Source of the DNA: Tubiluchus corallicola | Taxonomy: Eukaryota > Priapulida > Priapulimorpha > Priapulimorphida > Tubiluchidae | Assembly: GCA_030141605.1 (NCBI GenBank) | Contig: JAQGDQ010000085.1 | Location: forward strand, 494,001-558,000 | Reading direction: 5' to 3' | Length of the DNA stretch: 64,000 nt | Part shown: positions 13,101 through 26,400 of the stretch, one piece after another | Numbering within the stretch: the first letter of the stretch is position 1 | Layout: each line of letters begins with the position of its first letter | The notes under the pieces: model-generated | Databases searched by the model: none | What the model was told of the DNA's origin: nothing | Seen by the model: only the letters and a program-made list of their open reading frames with translations | Position numbers and translations under genes: made by a program

Positions 13101-16037
13101 GTAGAAAAAACAACAAATTAGATAAGAATTAGTGAAAAGCTTTTTACTACCATAGTTTTGTTTGCAAGACATTTGGGAAAAAATGTGACACAATTATTCC
13201 ATTCAAACAGTACAAAACTATAGTATGAATGCACTGAATAGCATTCTGATGAGAGTAAGTTTATCCATTATCTGATCACCGAGTTTAGCACATTATAAAA
13301 ATTACAAAAACAGAATACAGGAAATTTCTTCCCTTAATTCAGTGACAAAAAACAAGTTATTCTGGCAACAAAAGTTATTTTTGGTAATGGTGTAAAAATC
13401 TGTCTGAATAAACCATAACAGTGGACCAACTTGTCCTAAATACAATAAAAATTTCTGTAACGGAAATAGGAATAAGAAAAACAGCAGTATAGGGAAAGTA
13501 AAAACTCAATGCTCACCCTCTTTCTAATAACACAATAGACCCAGTTGTGCTCTCCAAAAGGCCACTCAGACATTCTAAGGTTTCTGCTGTTGCCAAGTTG
13601 ATTTCATCCAGTAAAATCCATTCACCATTTTTAATAGCTTTTACCAACGTTCCCTTGAAAAACATATTATACGTTAAACATAATATTAGATATAATATTT
13701 TTTCAAAACGAAAGCAATCAGTATATTAAACGGAGTGAAAACAACATTTCTGCTATGATAAAAAAAATTTACCAAAAAATGTTTTTAACAACACACATAT
13801 AACTAAATGTTGGTTAATATATTAACACACTTACTTTGTTAAAATACTTATAACATTTGCAATGGTGCAGTTTTACATTACATTATCTAATAATAATCAT
13901 CCGTATATGATTCAAGATAACAGTATCATCATCATCAGGCCAGCCACAAAAGAAATCGTTTCTGTCTTACCTCATGAGCTCAAAAGCTGAATAGCGGAAA
14001 ATTTAAAATCAGTTGAAATCAAAGTCTGTTTTGGTTAGCAGTAATGTTTTAAATTTTTTCAATCCACATTTTTCCACACTTTGTTTTTTAGTTTATTGTT
14101 TAGCATTACTAAATTATTGTACAATTATCGATTATCGTATAGTCTCTTTTTGTACAGTATAGACTTATGTTCTAATAATTATAGTACAAGCGGCAACACT
14201 ACTCGTCTGCCACTACTGATTTGGCAGAAAATACAATATTGTTTAGCCTCCAATGCAATAATCAGCATCATACAAAACGGCAACCCTATCTGAGAGTTAG
14301 CTAGAAAAATATAGCTGCATCCTCGCCTCAGTAATGTTTTAAAATAAAAAATACAGTTTTATATGATTCCACTAGATAAGTATATGAACGTACTAAAAAT
14401 ATAAAAAATACACAGCCGGGTGTGCGAAAAAAAAAAATTACCCGGGCGATTAGAAGGAAACAGAGGTATTTTTACTGTGAACCTCAATATCATTTTTTTG
14501 CCTCACGTCATCATGATAACTGAATATAATTATAAAATCCACACACTTCAACGAAAGAGAAGACGAGCGCATTTTCCACTTGCGACACTTGCTTTTTCAG
14601 CTTGTCAATGTGCATACTGAGACTCTCCCACATGGTCAGCAAATTTTTCTCTTTAGCCGATTGCTCCTTGTGTTGATACCGCTTTAATGCTGACTTATGA
14701 GTATGTCTCATAAGCTTGAATAGGTCTGACCACCTTCTTTTGTGAAAACATTCCTGTAGAGATAAAAAATTTAACTGCACATAACTGGGGAAGAAAGAAC
14801 AATCAAAATTATTTCATAAACGTGTATGTTACCATGTTATCTTATAAACAACATTTCTCAGACCATTGTATATTTCATTGCGTATTGGCACTTCATCAAA
14901 CAGATTACAACAAAGTACATACAATTACTGTGAAAGAAACTTGTTATGCATATTATCTTTGTGACTCTCAGCAATGAAGGAACAGCAATGAACAGAACAT
15001 TTCTAATGCAACAATGTTAAAAGCAACTACAGATCGCAAAAGTGCAGAGAGCTACCCATAATCTCAGTATAAACAATGTACGTTTTTCTGTAATTTTACT
15101 GAAGTACTATCAAGGGACAGTAACTTTACTTCCCAATGTGCAGTAGGATTTTTGTTACTTTCTATGGTTACTGTTCTTAGTGTTTCAAACGACACTACTA
15201 ATGTTGGTTAACTGAAGCTCTACCTGTACGTGTCCCAAGAATTTTATATTCTTTTTTCGAGAAAAACACTTGCAGAAAAGAGTCTCAAATTCACTTTTCA
15301 ATGGAGCCACTAGGTGTCGCAGATCAACTGGCTTGAATCCACCAAGCAAGTCGGCGCTGTCTGACTGCTGATTCATGTTAACGACATTTAATTTATGTCC
15401 CGTCTGCCAAGCTAAATACTGAATGCATGACGTCTTCCCAGTTCCTGTCTCTCCAACTAGCAGGACCGGTTCCTGGTTGTCGACAGCAACGGCGATGCTC
15501 TCTAAAGTTGCTGCTGCTTGTCTTGTGAAGGCAAAGCTTATAAGTGACGACCTGTCAAATAAGACAGACAATTAACAGGTATTTCTAACCATGTTTTTTA
15601 AAAGAATGGTAATAATGTACCATCAAGTCTCAAAAATGACTTTTACTAATGTAAGTCACTTTAAAATTTGTTTTCTACAATAAACAGCAAAAAATTGTTT
15701 AATAGCCAGAAGATTACGAGAGAACTAACAAAACGTAAACTGCTTCAAATTACTTTAATGCAAATATAATGTTAACTTGATTGCAAATTAAACTGAAAAA
15801 AACAAAAATGTAACAACTTAATAAGCACAACTGACGAAATAAAAAATACTTCATACTTAGACACTGATGCATAGTCCGCAATTTTCCTGCGTAGTTTTGC
15901 CCGACCGACCGTAATATAGTCATCATTCACAATGACTGATGGCTTGTACTTGTTGCAAAAAAACTCAGCCTGCAATTTAGAAAAACTCTTGTGTTATATT
16001 GCACATCATCAGACACTTACAGCTAAACAAACATACA

Positions 16038-16098
<61 letters not shown>

Positions 16099-19000
16099 AT
16101 TATTGTATTAATATCATTTATTTCCGAACACACATGTTTACAGTCACGTTACACAAGCAGTTCAATTAAAAAATATGACAACTACACTACATTAGAATAT
16201 TTATACCATCAAGAAAAACTTGCCTAGTCGTTAACAAATATGAGTAAATTAATAAAGTTTGTAATTGTACCTTAGATTTCAGCATATTTAATTTTGTACT
16301 AATTGCTTCTGCAGCCGCTAATCTTAATTGCTGTCCATTTACACTCATAATAAAACAATCAAGAGCTTCCTGGAAAATCCTGTTGGCTCCGGAAGCCGAA
16401 GTCAAATCAACGTCTCCTATTATCCTGCTGCACCACTTCAACAAATCCCTGGGAAAGAGATAAAAGGATAACAAAACACCTGCCTGAATAACTTATTTTA
16501 AATAGCTGTAAAGCACTTAAAAGATTGTGAAAAGTTGGGAAGAAAATTTTTAAGTACCTGGAAGAAATCTGTCGTCCTTCGTGAGAAATGTATTTTCCAA
16601 TATCACTATTGTCACCTTCCATATCAACATCTTGTTCATGTTTTCCGCTGGATATTAAAAAATAGATATCTAACAAACGATCACAGACTGATGTCAAACT
16701 CGGATATTTTGTTGTTACAACCTATAAAACAAACAAATAGATATTCATAAGTATTAGTTTGCATGTTCACAATGTCTTAAGCAGAGTTAGCCTTTATTGT
16801 TATTAAAATAACAGCCTGAAGTTAAAACAAATGGGCATTTATATGTGTTTATACAAGAAAAGTGCATGTTCCGCCATTACTTTATAGATAACTAATGCAC
16901 GTTTCGTACACTAAGTCTAACACTGAAAAGACTATTAAATAGGGCTGAAGCAATTCACCTAGGTCGCGACATGATATGCTTCATGATATTAACCTCACAA
17001 TATGTACATTTCGTACTATATCTGAGTTAATACTTACAGGCTCTATAAAAAAAATTAGATGAAATTGGTTTTAATAAACGTTAAATATATTTATCAATCA
17101 ATTATTTTAAGATTGCTAAATGCTAAAATGACTCAACAAACCGCGTGATTTTTATTTATTACTTGCATAGGCTGCTGTTTGCATTGTAATCCACCAGAAA
17201 AGCAAAACATCTCAATACTTTAGGTTTAAAACTTGTTTGTGCATTTTATATTTCAAGTTTGCCATTTCACAAGATCACAAGTAAACAATGTAATTAGCCT
17301 GCTACAGATTAAACACCTTGCATTTTCAACCACTTTGGTTGCTAGCAGTACCAAATCAACTACTACTCACTGCACTGATTATTACATATCTCAGTACACT
17401 CTACAGCTGCAGGATGAATTATTTCACATCGTTTTTATCAGCACACCATCAAGCGGCTGCTAATTTGCCAAATATTATTGACTCGGGTTACGTAATATGG
17501 GTGCACTTTGATGCTATGCATATCGTAATAAGATATCACGATGCATCAGTACATTCAAGCATTGTTACAAACCTACTATTAATGCCACTGAAAAATATGA
17601 TAATCCACAGATTATAGTACTAACCATTTGCAGTTCAGATCGTGACATTGGCTCTACATTAATCTTTGACCATAACTTGTCTAGAAGAGCAGAATTATTG
17701 TTCTGCTGCGTAAAAAGTCCAGTGGAACTGCCAAAAAGTCTGTGTATCAAAGAAAAAAAAAGCAAGTCTAGAAAATCTAGAGAATAACCAATCTAAATCT
17801 TTACAACCTCCTTAAATGTAATACACACTTAAAAAATAAATGCTGAACAATTACTAATGAAAATGAATACAACTAATATAAAATTTCTAACGTGCATAAA
17901 ATTGGAAATTTAATTAAAGAAATTCAATTAATAGAAAGAAAACATGCTTATTTACTTAAAACGTAAGAATTGTAACCTGTAATCAGAATGCTAAAACAAC
18001 AAAATGCAAGGTAATTACCTTTGAGTAGCAAATAGGTGAAATCCAGGTGCAGCATGGATTTTGTCACCATGCCCTGGAATTGACAAGTACCCACTTTCAA
18101 GCAATGGTAGAAGAACAGATATTACATCCTTGGGAGCATAGTCAATATCTTCCAACAGAATCCAATAACCCTTCACTACAGCTTGCGTCAGACTACCTGG
18201 CTGCCACACAAATTCACCAGGTACTTCGGTGCAGTGGTAAGTCCCTAGCAAGGCCTAAAAATGACAGAATGCATTTTGTTCAAAACAAAGTACTTAGTAC
18301 ACATAGGTCTACTTAATAATTAAAAGTTACAAATACTTACAAAAAAAGAAAAACATGAGTTATTCAAATTATATAACAAAGCAGAGAACCACACGACAAT
18401 GGGAAAAATTGGACTATCAAAAATAAGCTTAAGTCAGCTACAATATCCCAGAATGCAGCATGCAACATAAACCGGACAAAATAGCACTGACAATCTGTCT
18501 GCAAGCATGCCTGCTAGCCTAGTACACGTACGACAACCGCAATGTCCACACGTGCACTCAACATTCAACAAATTCGACTACACCCAACTGTTCACAAGAA
18601 TGAGAACAAAAATAATGCAAATAACTACAAGACATCTCCTTTTGGGATGCAAAACACAAAGTTATTGTCTTGCAGACAATTCAGTGTTATCTCCACTTTA
18701 CATCTGTCTAATAAGAGACATGAAAGAGTTCATGTCGACTGACTTTGAAAACATGAATTCAATGAGAATTTTCACACTTTTCTGACACAAGAACTCGTGT
18801 AAATGCAACATGTCATACAAGAACATTTTGCATCATTTCAGAGTTTTACATAATCATTGTTAAAATATTTGTTTGACAATAAATGTCTATCAACATAAGA
18901 TCAAAATAAAAAAGATCACTTTTCCTAATTCTGACTACATCTTTATTAACGAGTGGAACAAAACCATGAAAAATACCAAAGAAAAACTTGCCTTTGCATC

Positions 19001-22000
19001 CATCTGATCACCCAGCTGTATCTTTAACAGGTGTGGACATTCGCTACGTCCAGTCAGCAGTGCCAATTCTTCAACTAAGGCAGTTTTCCCACATCCAACA
19101 GGTCCTTGAAGAAGGGCAGGACTGCCAGAGGCCACAGCCAAAGCAAGCAAACGTAGATTATCTTGTGAAGATCGCACAGGCACCAACATCCCAACCTATA
19201 TAGTGATGTACGAGATGAAGATGTTTCAGATATGCATCTGTTTGTATGTGAAATTGTTTGATGTGTATGTAGGGCTTGCAAGCTCATATTTATACCTAGT
19301 TTTCTTTACTACAATTTTAGCAGTGTCTGAACATTCTAACAGCTCAACTTTCCAATTTAGCACCGCATTTAAAAAAATTGCAGCAACCATTATCTTACCA
19401 ACTATTATTACTATCTAGAAAGGACTCAACAATGCCTGCTCTTCTTTTCTCCCCACAACAAATTTAACTTCCTAATAATATTATAAATTATACCACATTA
19501 AAAGAGAACCGGACACTGTAGGTCAAAACCATCTATTCTTTAAAATGTCTAACAGACTATTTTTTTCAAGAATGACTTATCTGAAACATTTATTACCACG
19601 CAAACGCAATTTCTTTTCGTGCCACTGGTTCTTCGCTGTTACATGCATTTTGCCATTCACTAGTTAGATGGGTACTAGCGCCTGCATTTCGGAAACGCAT
19701 TGCACAAAAAACGGTGCTGTACCTCTCAGTTCAGAGGTTTTTGCTTGTGACGTATTGCACACATTTGACGGCTGATGCATTAACACAGCCGCGAATTTGA
19801 AATTTAAATTTTTATTTATCTTAAAACTTACTGAGTTTTAGTACAACACACTGAATCTCTTACAGTAGCATTGTACTTCAATCTTCGTTTTCGCATGTGC
19901 AACACACTAACGGAATGTTTTTGCGGTCGAAAATTATGTTTGTGATGCATCAGTAGTTAGGCTCCCACGCCGTTAATTAAGATTTCAACCTATTATTTAA
20001 TCATCGGAACTACTTTTGCCAATATTATTTGTGTTAAAATGTATATTTTTTGCCATACTTGGAAGTGGGATAGGATATGAAAAATCATCTCTGCCTTTAA
20101 AATGAGTAGTAACAGGTATATTTCAGATATATTTAATATATATCAAATATATGTCATACCTTTCTGATAAAATGTACAATTTGTTGTGAAATAAATGATT
20201 AGGGATGCACCAAAATTCGGAAACAGCCGGAGTTCCGTTACCGACCCTAAACAAATTTTAAGTTCATCTCGTTTCGTTAGTAGAAAAAATTTTGGTGAAG
20301 TTTTGTTTCCACGAAAACTTTTCTAAGAAATTTGGCCAAAATTTTGCAAAATTCGGTTTCGATTCGGTTTGTTTACATAAATTCGGTTGCGAACAGTGGA
20401 AAGTTAGTTTTTATAATTTGTCAATATTTTGCCAGACGAATGCCGTCACTAAGCAATACAGCTAAACCTGGGAAAACCAAACGATAATTTTTCAACAAAA
20501 CTGTTTGTGCATGGTAGGCTGGTAGCTTGAACTAGCTTCGTAAAATTTTACCATTTGAGGTGATGTGTGTGGATGCTGTTGAAGTCATTCACTTGTCGTC
20601 GTCTTCATTTCTACGACGTATGTAACACATGGTTTCTTGTTAATTAATTTAGCAGAAGAAATCGTGATTTTTGCGTAAATTTAAAATTATTGTCAACATT
20701 GTTTAGTGAATTTAGTGTAACTATCAAGCGCAGGTAAATGATGCGTATCAAATACAAGCATATGAGATTTTCTATTCATTAGGTTTTTAACACAGCAGAT
20801 TGAAGTTTAGTGTAAAATATTTGAGACCCTGATACAATAGGTAAAATGTTGGCTGCATGGTTACTGATTAAGCTATAATTGCTATACTGTTTTATCTGTC
20901 AATGAAAACTGATTTTAGTACTGGTTACCTAGTGTTTGGGTTATCAAGATGAAATATGTAAACATATCAAGGGGGTTACATAATACGAAAATCTTACCTC
21001 TCCAAGTGTGAAAAGAAACCCCTTCTGAAAAACTTGCTGAGGCTACTTGTAACGATTGAAATTTGTTACTATAAGTTAATAATTCGGTTTCGGTAAAAAA
21101 AAATTTGCAAAAATTCTGTTCAATTCGGTTTCTGTAAAAAATGTGCAATTCGGCTCAATTCGACTGTGGCAAAATAAAATTGTAAAAATTTGGTTCGGCT
21201 GAAGAAAAAGTGTAAAAAATTCGGTACTGGTTTGGTTTGGTTAACTCGGGTTTCGGTCTATCCCTAATCACAATGTGATTTTGTTATGTGCAAACCAACG
21301 TCTTTTACAAAATTTCGTACCTCAAACACCTTGTTTGCAGACTGCAGCAATATTCCACATATAGACACAACATCATCAACAAAGTCTGATTTGGTAAGAG
21401 ATCCCATTGTGTATCTCCTGCTGTCATTTTCAAAGTGGCAAACATCAGGTTGTCGGAGTACATGAACACTGTTCTGGAATCTTTCTAAACTGACATCATT
21501 TCTGAATTTAAATAAGAAACGACCAAACTCATAAATTTAATGGTTCTTGAAAGAAAAAACCAACTAAAAAAGGGAGCAAGTAACGACTTAACAACAGTCA
21601 TCAGCAAAGCTTTTATAATTTTGTTTCACTGCTACGGACATGAATAATGTTAACACGACTTTAGAATTTGTCATACTGACCTGACATGTAAACTGTTGAC
21701 TTCTGCCTTGGAGAAAAAACGTTTTTCAAACTGCCGCAGCTGTGAATCAGACATATTGGCTAACATGCCAATTATCTGTACAGCAAACCTGTGATAAAAA
21801 TAAAAATTAAAAATGTAAAAATTGTACAGCTGAGCCAATTAGAGAGATGTATGCTCTATATTTAAGAGTGCAAGGGCTATTTGATTTAGAGCCTGAACTT
21901 TGTGGTAAATTCAAATCAGCAATTTTGAAAATTTACGATTAACTTGCTGGCTTGCTATTTGTTGCTAACAACATTTATTTTTTTCTAATTCTGTGCCAGT

Positions 22001-23388
22001 TTTGTAATGTCCTTGATGGACTATAATGTTATTATTGTCAATAAAATACCACTGTTACTATAGTCAGAGTTAGGAAATAACATAAAAAGATTTTAGGGAT
22101 TCAAAGGGTGGGAAAAAAATCTAAGAATGAAGAAAATTGTTTCAAGCTTTTGAATTACTTCTTGAATTTAAATTGAATTTGCTGCTAGACTTACCATGAG
22201 CATACAAGTTTACAATGATAATTTACACAGAAAGCATTAAATTAACACAAAAAACATTAATGTATATTTTTATTGAGGCTACTAGTATGTCTCCTGACAG
22301 CACCAGGAAGAAAATCTTGTGTTGGCATTGCCCAGATTAATGGTAAATTTGAAATTTGAGAAACAAAAACAGAAATGCATTAAATGCTCCTCTCTCTCTC
22401 TCTCTCCCTCCCTCTCTCTCTCTCTCTCATGTCTGTCAGGTGGGGACATAGTCAGTCTACAACTTTTAATATTGGAAATGGAGTACGCCAAGGTGGCAAG
22501 ATGTCACCATTTCTTTTTAATTTTTATTTTAAAGATCTAAGTGTTAAGCTTTCATCCACCCAACTTGGTTGCAATGTGTCGAACATGGTTATGAACCACC
22601 TGATGTACGCTGACGATGTTTGTTTGTTAGCAACAACGATTACGGCCCTACAGCAACTACTAGACGTGTATAAATTGTATGCTGAACAGTATGACATAAA
22701 AATTAATGTAGCTAAAACCAAAATTATGTCTGTTAATTCAAACATTATGAGAAATTTTATGTTTGGTAACATCAAACTAGATAATAATGTTTTACGTACC
22801 TGTGATAATGAAAAATATTTGGGACATATTATTTCAAATGATAACCGAGATGACCTTGACATTATTAATCAAAGATCCCTATACTACTGTCGTACAAACC
22901 AACTTATTAGAAAATTCAGCTATTGTTCTGTTGATGTTAAAAGATATCTATTTAATGCTTACTGTAATACATTCTATTGCATGTCTACTTGGAGACATTT
23001 TAATAATGGTAATATCTTAAAACTTAAAATTGTGCACAATGTGTCAAAAAGATTATTTTTCGGATATGCATATGATTACAGTGCTCATGAGATGAGTGTT
23101 GAAATTCACGTGATGTATTTTGATGTATTACGTAGAAAATCTGTGTTAAGTTTAATGAAAAGATTTGATACTAGTGATAATTTAATGTGCCAGAAAATTT
23201 TAGCAAGCGATGCCAAATTTACATCGCACATAAGACAGCAATGGTGGAGACTAATATTGTAATTTTCATGTTTAACTAAGTTTGTGTGTGATTTGTTTGT
23301 AGTGGTTTTTTGTTTTTATGATGTTGTATGTTGTATATATGTAATTTATATTATGAACTTATGTTTGAAATAAAGAATTAAATCAAAT

Positions 23389-23424
<36 letters not shown>

Positions 23425-26400
23425 TCTAATTTGCAAATCCTAACTAAGTAACTAACAACTACAAACTCAAATGAATAGAAAAAACTAAACTAATTGTATT
23501 ACAAAAATTGTCTCGATTTTACAAAAAAGAACCTTTACTAAACAGAAACAGGTAATCACTGGCTTGAAAAACATTCAGTCAAATCAGCCTGTGTGATTAT
23601 TCTTGGCGTAATGACACATTTCTGTGCAACGAGGTTCGAATAACGATGACACTTGTTATTCATTCTAAATAACAAGCTAAGTCACAGTACAACCATTTCT
23701 TAGCAATCCCGGATTTTCTAAATCAGATCACTTACCACCTAACTTCAGTCTTCTCAGAGTTAAGGAAGGATAAAAATGATTTGAAAGTCAATAGTTCTCC
23801 AAATGAAGGTAGTTCCATTAACAATCTATAAAAAGCGTGCAGTAGATGCAAACTGCATGATTTGGATTCCCCTACCTGTAAAAAAAGGGCACCTGGATCT
23901 TAGTTTACAAAATAATCACATACATAACCTTGTTTTTGCGTTTCAAACTACTTTCAAACGAATTAACATTTGACAGTAAACAGAGAAAACAGTAGCTATC
24001 ACACAAAGGAGCAAGCCACAATAATCCATAATCCGTAAGTCATAAGGTGTCTTCCATCTTCCATAAGGTGCATATCATAATCTGCAGTATGCTGCTTACT
24101 CGGTGTAAATAGTAAGGCATTTTGCCATGTGCACATATCTAATTGCAGTATTAATGAAAAGCTGCATTTCAAAATTGCTTTTTAATGTTTATGAGACCAT
24201 TCTGTTATAAATTCTTATGACATAAATGAAATGTAAACTGCAAAAATCACAAACATACTAATTACCGCATTAGCGATGGCCCAAAACACCTTATGGCAAA
24301 TGAAATCAAAGGCCAAATTCATGTCGCAATAAGGCGCCTTGTGAACCACTTAAGACAGCTTGTGAGAAGTCTACGACGGATTACGTCTGACGGCTTACAG
24401 TAGGGAAACTGCGGTAGGCGGAAGATGGCAAATGGATTACCTGTGTGACAGGGGCCATTGGTAGGCATAGTTCATTTTTCATGAGGCGGCTTTTTCTTCT
24501 CACGGCTTAAACCTTACAGGTTATGTCCAAAGCCACATAAAAGAGTCAACATTCGGTAACTACTTTTGATAAAACAATATTCCAACTAATAATACTGAGC
24601 AACAATGATACGTCATGGCATTCATCCAGCACATTTCACTCTGGAAGCTGAGCTTTCTGCCTATACCAGTCACATTCTAGACAGTCTAAATCTGATACTT
24701 TAGACAACAGTAGGAAATTAGCTGTCTACCTATGAAAGAATACTTTCATATCAGTGTCAATTTAAGTTGTCCTCCCAACAATAAAAACAACATCAAAAAA
24801 TTTAGAATCAATAGATGAAAGAGCAGTAAGAGAAAGCGATAATGTATATAAGTTTAACATAGCATAAAACTATCAAAAGGACGGCAGTAACAAAACATCT
24901 TCTTTGTCATTATTTCTTTTAGCCATTGGATATACAAAAAAAAGTCAGCCATGACATAAAACACAGACACTGAATTGTTAGAACTGCATGTATACATATT
25001 AAAAACCTTTTAGAATAAATTTTTATTGAAAACTCATAAAAAGTTTTTAACTATGCACTTTTGTTGCAATATGTGGTACTCGAAGCAGGTATTTTGCATA
25101 AGATTCTCTTTCGAATTTGTACGATGCGATATTTCACAAATACAGAACTTTAATGTAAAAGCAAACAAAGTCGAAGGAAACTGAGAGCTAGCATTCAATT
25201 AATTGGGTGCAGTCCTTCCATAAAGTTTAATTTTTGAACTATAAAGTAACTCGTTTGAATATATACAAAAATTACGTACCATTTCCTCAAGAAAGTTCAA
25301 AGTAAAGTAGCATTCAGCTAACTATATAATTTATTATAATTTATAATATATGTTTAATTGCAGTCATACCTTATTTTGCCCTCCTTCAAAATATAACTGA
25401 TAACTGTCTTGGCTCAAGGCTAGTTTGTTGAAGTAATCCATGACGATTCTGAAATTAACAAATTAATAATAACAAGATTAAAAAAAGTATAACACAGCTT
25501 AGTTACCTAATCACAGCTCAACAATAACAACATTAAAAAGGCATTATAACATTGAAGCTTAGACAAAACAGTTTAATTAAGTAATCCATACACAGCAATA
25601 ATATTTAAAGAAAGCAAAAAAAGTAACGATACTTGAGCATTATACCCAAGAGCAAATATAGGCATACAAGCACAAACATTGGCACTTCATGATGGAATAA
25701 ACCTACAATTGTTGAATTTTGAAACGAAACTTGCTCAAAAGAAAGGAGATGAGGAATAATCAGGGCACGGTCTAGATTTGAACCAGGGACCTCTCGCTTA
25801 CATATTGTCCAAATCCAGGCTGTGTCCTGGCTTTTTGCAATTCGTTTCTTTTGAGCAAGTTTGTTACAAAATTCAACTATTGTGAGTTTATTCTATCATT
25901 GGTAATAATTTTGAAATTAAGGTGCTGTATAAATAACTAGCTTGCCATGATCCTTTTCTGCCTCAAACCTGTAGAGATTTTGGAGCTGACTGTCTAGCAC
26001 TGGGCTTACTCCCCAATGAACTGGGCCAACCTCAGCAGTGCAAGCAATAAGGTCCTTCTGAGGAGACAAACAAGTTTTATCATTCTTTCCAAATTCACTA
26101 AAAACTGAAGCACAAGAATGAGTTCAGTGATTTTCTTACTAGCCAAGCACTCTTTTTCATCTGCCTTACTAAATATCAGTGGCCACATTCTGAGGTAGAA
26201 CTTTTACTAAATTTGAATTCTTTTCTATAATATTAAGTTACTATTTGGTCCACAAGCTTCTTCAGTGGTTATATCCACATCGATTCTAGCAAATGCTTCG
26301 CTCTCCCTTTCTTGTCGGGTCACTCTGGAGGTATTCTGGAAGCTTCAAAGAAGCAAACTCACTTTCTGTTTAATCTGAACATTTCCACTTTCCTCCATCA

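Noticed and set aside
16041-16094. CRISPR-like or satellite array
   Set aside because: Simple AT dinucleotide microsatellite without spacers.
22524-22862. 112-codon minus-strand ORF
   Set aside because: Antisense shadow of the LINE reverse-transcriptase frame.
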